The position numbers were made by a program, and so were the translations under genes. A DNA stretch of 64,000 nucleotides from Microbulbifer halophilus. Its GTDB lineage: Bacteria; Pseudomonadota; Gammaproteobacteria; Pseudomonadales; Cellvibrionaceae. The stretch spans positions 57,135 to 121,134 of the forward strand of contig NZ_JAPIVK010000014.1 in assembly GCF_026183675.1 (NCBI RefSeq), in the 5' to 3' direction. The notes under the pieces are model-generated. The model was given only the letters and a program-made list of their open reading frames with translations, was not told the origin of the DNA and made no database searches. Positions 60,966-64,000 of this stretch are shown here, one piece after another. Within the stretch, counting starts at the first letter, position 1, and every line of letters starts with the position of its first letter.

Positions 60966-61037
60966 TACTGCGACTTGCTGGCATCGTCCCGTCACTGGCA
61001 GCATACTCCGCTTTCAGATGGACGTTTGGCAGGCAAA

Positions 61038-61700
61038 ATGGCTGAATCCAGAGATTCCGACAGCGCGGACCTGACGCCGCAGTTCAGCCGCGGTGCGGTG
61101 GATATTATCGAGCGCGAGCCGGTGTTCGAGGGCTTTTTCAAGATGTTGCGGCTGCGGTTGCGCCACCGACTCTACCGCGGCGGCTGGAGCGATGCGTTCG
61201 AGCGCGAGCTGTTCGTGCGCGGTGCGGCCGTGGGGGTGCTGCTCTACGACCCGGAGCGCGAACTGGTGGGCCTCACCGAACAGTTCCGTGTCGGCGCCCT
61301 GGAGCGCCCCGGCGGGCCCTGGTGCCTGGAAGTGGTTGCCGGCATGGTGGAGCCGGACGAGCCGCTGGAGGATGTCGCCCGTCGCGAAGTGTTCGAGGAG
61401 TCCGGCCTGCAGGTGGACGAACTGCACTTTATCCACACCTACATGCCCAGCCCCGGTGGCAGTGCAGAGCGGCTGCATCTCTTCTGCGCGCTGGCGGACT
61501 TGCGCGATGCCGAGGGGATCTTCGGGCTGCCGGAGGAAAACGAGGATATCCGCCTGCGGGTCTTTCCGTTGCGGGCGATACTGGAGGCGATGGCGGCGGG
61601 CGATCCTGGGGGCTGCCCGATCGACAACGCCGCCACCATCATCAGCCTGCAGTGGTTGCAGTTGAATCGCGCTAAAATAGCGGAAGCCCGGCTCGTCTGA
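61038..61700 (+). CDS. nudF: ADP-ribose pyrophosphatase
   Basis: 220 residues. Nudix box GMVEPDEPLEDVARREVFEESGL (about 110-132, GX5EX7REVXEEXGL) is complete; the N-terminus has EPVFEGFFKMLRLRLRHRLY and LTEQFRVGA as in NudF. It cleaves ADP-ribose to AMP and ribose-5-phosphate. The ATG chosen matches family length. Upstream of yqiB and cpdA, as in E. coli. Confidence 0.93.
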   Translation: MAESRDSDSADLTPQFSRGAVDIIEREPVFEGFFKMLRLRLRHRLYRGGWSDAFERELFVRGAAVGVLLYDPERELVGLTEQFRVGALERPGGPWCLEVVAGMVEPDEPLEDVARREVFEESGLQVDELHFIHTYMPSPGGSAERLHLFCALADLRDAEGIFGLPEENEDIRLRVFPLRAILEAMAAGDPGGCPIDNAATIISLQWLQLNRAKIAEARLV

Positions 61701-61778
61701 CGAGTCACCGACAATTCCCTCCCCGGGCGCACAAAGTGAGATCTGAGTCACGGCGACAACAGAACTGGAGTGTCGATA

Positions 61779-62300
61779 ATGGCCCCACTGACCAAGGCGG
61801 GTGCTGAGGTGAGCAGGCGCGCGTACACAACGGCGAAACGCAGCGGGAAACCGGCCTACCGGGTCGACTTGCCCAGCTACCACGCCGACTGCGACGCAAA
61901 CTACCTGCGCCTGAGCAAACTCCTGCCGGAACTGGCCAGCCGCGAGTGCTGGCGCTACCAGATGCCCCACGGGGCGCTGGAGCTTTCCGTGCGGGAGCGC
62001 TCCCGGTATACCACCGAGGTACGCCTGAGAGCGGAAGCCGGTGCAGATGAGCGGCACTGGCTCGCGCCACCGGAAATCACCGTGCGCCTCTACCACGACG
62101 CGCGCATGGCGGAAGTGGTGGCCGTGGATGGTCGCGGGCCGATAGGTGACAAAGGAGTGCACAGCACCTATCCCAACCCGCGGATGCAGCGCGCGGACGA
62201 GCGACAGCAGGCCAATCGCTTTCTCGGCGAATGGCTGGGGCACTGCCTCGCGAACGGCCGCGCAGAATTTGAATTGGTACTGGATGGCCGGCGTATCTAG
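61779..62300 (+). CDS. yqiB: DUF1249 (YqiB family) protein
   Basis: 173 residues. The family pattern DLPSYHADCDANYLRLSKLL, then YTTEVRLR, ITVRLYHDARMAEV and YPNPRMQRADERQQANRFL is clear. Function unknown, but it sits between nudF and cpdA as in E. coli. GGAG eight bases before this ATG favours it over the GTG at 61770. Confidence 0.9.
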   Translation: MAPLTKAGAEVSRRAYTTAKRSGKPAYRVDLPSYHADCDANYLRLSKLLPELASRECWRYQMPHGALELSVRERSRYTTEVRLRAEAGADERHWLAPPEITVRLYHDARMAEVVAVDGRGPIGDKGVHSTYPNPRMQRADERQQANRFLGEWLGHCLANGRAEFELVLDGRRI

Positions 62301-62347
62301 CGCGAGCAGTGTCGGCCGTCACAGGGAGGTGAGTACAGGGTGAGCAT

Positions 62348-63175
62348 GTGAGTCGCGAGCACAGAAAGTCCAACGGATCCGCACACCGGCTGGTGCAGTT
62401 TACCGATCCCCATATCGGCAGCCGCCCCGATTACCAGCTGCTGGGCCTGGATACCGGCCGCACGCTGGACGAGGTGCTGCGCGCGATAGAATGCGAGCAG
62501 CCACAGGCCGAAATGCAGGTGGCGACCGGCGATATCAGTGCCAACGGCTCGCAGGCCTCCTATCAACGGTTCCTGCAGAAGATGCAGCGCGTCAAAACGC
62601 CCTGGTACTGGTTGCCCGGCAACCACGACGAACCCGCGCGCATGCGTCGCGCGGCCCCGGCCCGCAGTGCCGAAATGATCGCCCTGGGCCACTGGCGGCT
62701 GCTGCTGCTGGATACCAGCCTGGAAAACGAGATCTGCGGCGGTCTCAGCGAATCGCAGCTCCAGCGCCTGCAGCAGTTGCTGCACGAGTGCCGCGATCAC
62801 CCGGTGATGGTCCTGATGCACCACCAGCCGGTGCCCGTGGGCAGCGACTGGATCGACGGCCATATGCTGCGCGAGGGCGGTGAGCGCCTGTTGCAACTGG
62901 TTACGGGCGCGCCCGGTATCAAGGCGCTGGTCTGGGGTCACGTGCACCAGCAGTTCGACAGCCGCCTGCAGCGCCCCGGCCTCGAAGACCTGGGCCTGCA
63001 CGCCACCCCCTCTACCTCGGTGCAATTCACCCCCGGCAGCGGGCCCTTTTCCGTGGACGACCGCCTCCCCGGTTACCGCTGGTTCGACCTGCGGGACGAC
63101 GGCAGCTATAGCACCGGCGTCGAGCGGGTGAGTGTCTCCGAGTACAGCGTCGATCTCGCCTCCGGCGGTTACTGA
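62348..63175 (+). CDS. cpdA: 3',5'-cyclic-AMP phosphodiesterase
   Basis: 275 residues, calcineurin-like metallophosphoesterase. Metal motifs: QFTDPHIG, ATGDISANG, PGNHDE, MHHQPVPVGSDWID and WGHVHQQF. It hydrolyses cAMP and so tunes CRP-dependent gene expression. Starts at GTG. End of the conserved tolC-region run nudF-yqiB-cpdA; in E. coli yqiA and parE follow, here a lipoprotein gene does. Confidence 0.94.
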   Translation: MSREHRKSNGSAHRLVQFTDPHIGSRPDYQLLGLDTGRTLDEVLRAIECEQPQAEMQVATGDISANGSQASYQRFLQKMQRVKTPWYWLPGNHDEPARMRRAAPARSAEMIALGHWRLLLLDTSLENEICGGLSESQLQRLQQLLHECRDHPVMVLMHHQPVPVGSDWIDGHMLREGGERLLQLVTGAPGIKALVWGHVHQQFDSRLQRPGLEDLGLHATPSTSVQFTPGSGPFSVDDRLPGYRWFDLRDDGSYSTGVERVSVSEYSVDLASGGY

Positions 63176-63280
63176 TCGCAACGGCGTCTCCGCCGGGCGA
63201 ATTCGCGTTTCTTGACCTGTCTTTCCCGGTCTCCGGCCTTACAATAACTGTTTGAAGTTACAGGAAGTTGTGAGGCCCGT

Positions 63281-63949
63281 ATGCGTAACCTGCTCCTGTC
63301 CTGTTTTGTTTTCTCGCTGCTGCTGTCCGCGGGCTGTGCCCGACAGGCCGCGGCCCCGGCTGCCCCGGTCGCAGTCCCGGCAGCGGCGGACGGCTTACAG
63401 GCGCGCGCCAGCGGTCTCGACCAGGTGGCCGCGGTGTTCGCCTTCGACCTGAGCGGTGCTTCCGTCTACGTGGCGCCGGTGGAAATCGACTACCGCAAAC
63501 GCTTCGATCGCGCTACCGACAAACTGCGTGCGCGGGATTACGAACTGGAAACGAAGGATCGGGAAAAACTGAATGGCCTGATGGCGGAAACCTTCGCCGA
63601 ACGCTTCCTCGCGCCGCGCAACAGCCGCCTGGCACAGCGGCGGCAGAATGCCGACTATGTGCTGAAACTGCGCCTGGAAAATTTCTCCCTGAGCGCACCG
63701 CTGGAGCCGTCTGCGCATTACTGGCGAGTCTACACTCAGCAAAGCGCCTATGCCGTCCTCACCGGCACCCTCTACGACCGCGACGGCAACCCCGTGATGC
63801 GCTTCCGCGACCGCCGCGAGATCGGCGACAACTTCGGTCGCGGCGTCCGCGGCAGCAACCTGGACCGCTTTACCAGCGTCACCTTCTGGTCCGATATGAA
63901 AGTCGATATGCGCAGGGCCTTCGGGAGCCTGGATAAGTCGCTGCGGTAG
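63281..63949 (+). CDS. DUF3313-like lipoprotein
   Basis: 222 residues with a signal peptide and lipobox LSAGC (Cys19). After an Ala/Pro-rich linker, a domain with VYVAPVEIDYRKRFD, then ADYVLKLRLENFSL and GTLYDRDGNPVMRFRDRREI resembles DUF3313-type envelope lipoproteins. Function unknown. Ends just before heptad repeats. Confidence 0.7.
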   Translation: MRNLLLSCFVFSLLLSAGCARQAAAPAAPVAVPAAADGLQARASGLDQVAAVFAFDLSGASVYVAPVEIDYRKRFDRATDKLRARDYELETKDREKLNGLMAETFAERFLAPRNSRLAQRRQNADYVLKLRLENFSLSAPLEPSAHYWRVYTQQSAYAVLTGTLYDRDGNPVMRFRDRREIGDNFGRGVRGSNLDRFTSVTFWSDMKVDMRRAFGSLDKSLR

Positions 63950-63957
63950 TATTGTTG

Positions 63958-64000
63958 GGGACTCGGGACTCGGGACTCGGGACTCGGGACTCGGGACTCG
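63958..64000. repeat. Tandem GGGACTC heptads (six full copies, running off the window)
   Basis: Six consecutive perfect GGGACTC units directly follow the lipoprotein stop and the window ends within the array. Two copies of the same unit lie at 21853-21866. Confidence 0.9.

Noticed and set aside
1..64000. tRNA, rRNA or prophage genes
   Set aside because: I found no tRNA-like cloverleaf with conserved arms, no rRNA sequence and no phage structural or integrase gene in the window.

Overview
The window reads as a piece of chromosome from a GC-rich marine gammaproteobacterium. The ilvE/glycosyltransferase/waaA/kdkA lipopolysaccharide block, the DUF3450-TtpC-ExbB-ExbD-TonB operon, the lgt-thyA-folA order and the tolC | nudF-yqiB-cpdA order all fit that class. 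A Cellvibrionales/Microbulbifer-like host is my best guess, but this is inference; the window has no rRNA, tRNA or other taxonomic marker.

Layout. 0-2.4 kb: a cut-off gene, a HAD phosphatase and an imelysin-like lipoprotein. 2.4-8 kb (minus strand): three tandem L,D-transpeptidase paralogues followed by a MepK-type endopeptidase, i.e. enzymes that make and cut 3-3 peptidoglycan cross-links. 8.5-12 kb: an NRDE/TANGO2 protein, then lgt, thyA and folA (lipoprotein maturation and thymidylate/folate synthesis). 12-18.3 kb: a six-gene TonB2-type energy transduction operon, then a second tonB behind a Fur-box-like site. 18.4-27.6 kb (mostly minus): ilvD, argA, argE with a drug/metabolite exporter, a DUF6314 protein, a PhzF-like protein, and a Pit phosphate transporter with its DUF47 partner. 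27.9-33.7 kb: an orphan GspE/PilB ATPase, an ECF-like sigma factor, a VOC protein and glnE. 33.8-54 kb: ilvE opens a cell-envelope sugar block with six conventional glycosyltransferases plus an ELM1-family glycosyltransferase-like protein, Ugd and a UDP-glucuronate 4-epimerase, an O-antigen ligase-like membrane protein, WaaA, KdkA, a YrbL kinase-like protein, a 2OG-Fe(II) oxygenase and a sulfotransferase-like protein. A TnpB-only IS605-type element interrupts it. 54-64 kb: tolC (minus), then a LetA/LetB-type MCE lipid transport operon with LetA split in two, two DUF4136 lipoproteins, nudF, yqiB, cpdA and another lipoprotein.

The most unusual feature is in the spaces between genes. Six copies of a palindromic element (about 10 kb apart on average) share a core containing GAATAC(A/G)TCCCTGTAGG. 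Each is flanked by 21-32 bp inverted arms that pair almost perfectly within a copy but differ between copies. The differences are compensated on both arms, so the hairpin seems to be conserved rather than the sequence. A related short repeat with the same CAGGGATG mini-hairpin is inserted in frame in the NRDE/TANGO2 gene. Other repeat families (CCCCTCTCCC palindromes, a 24-bp GGTGCGCACGGCGCACC repeat, GGGACTC heptads) are also scattered through the window.
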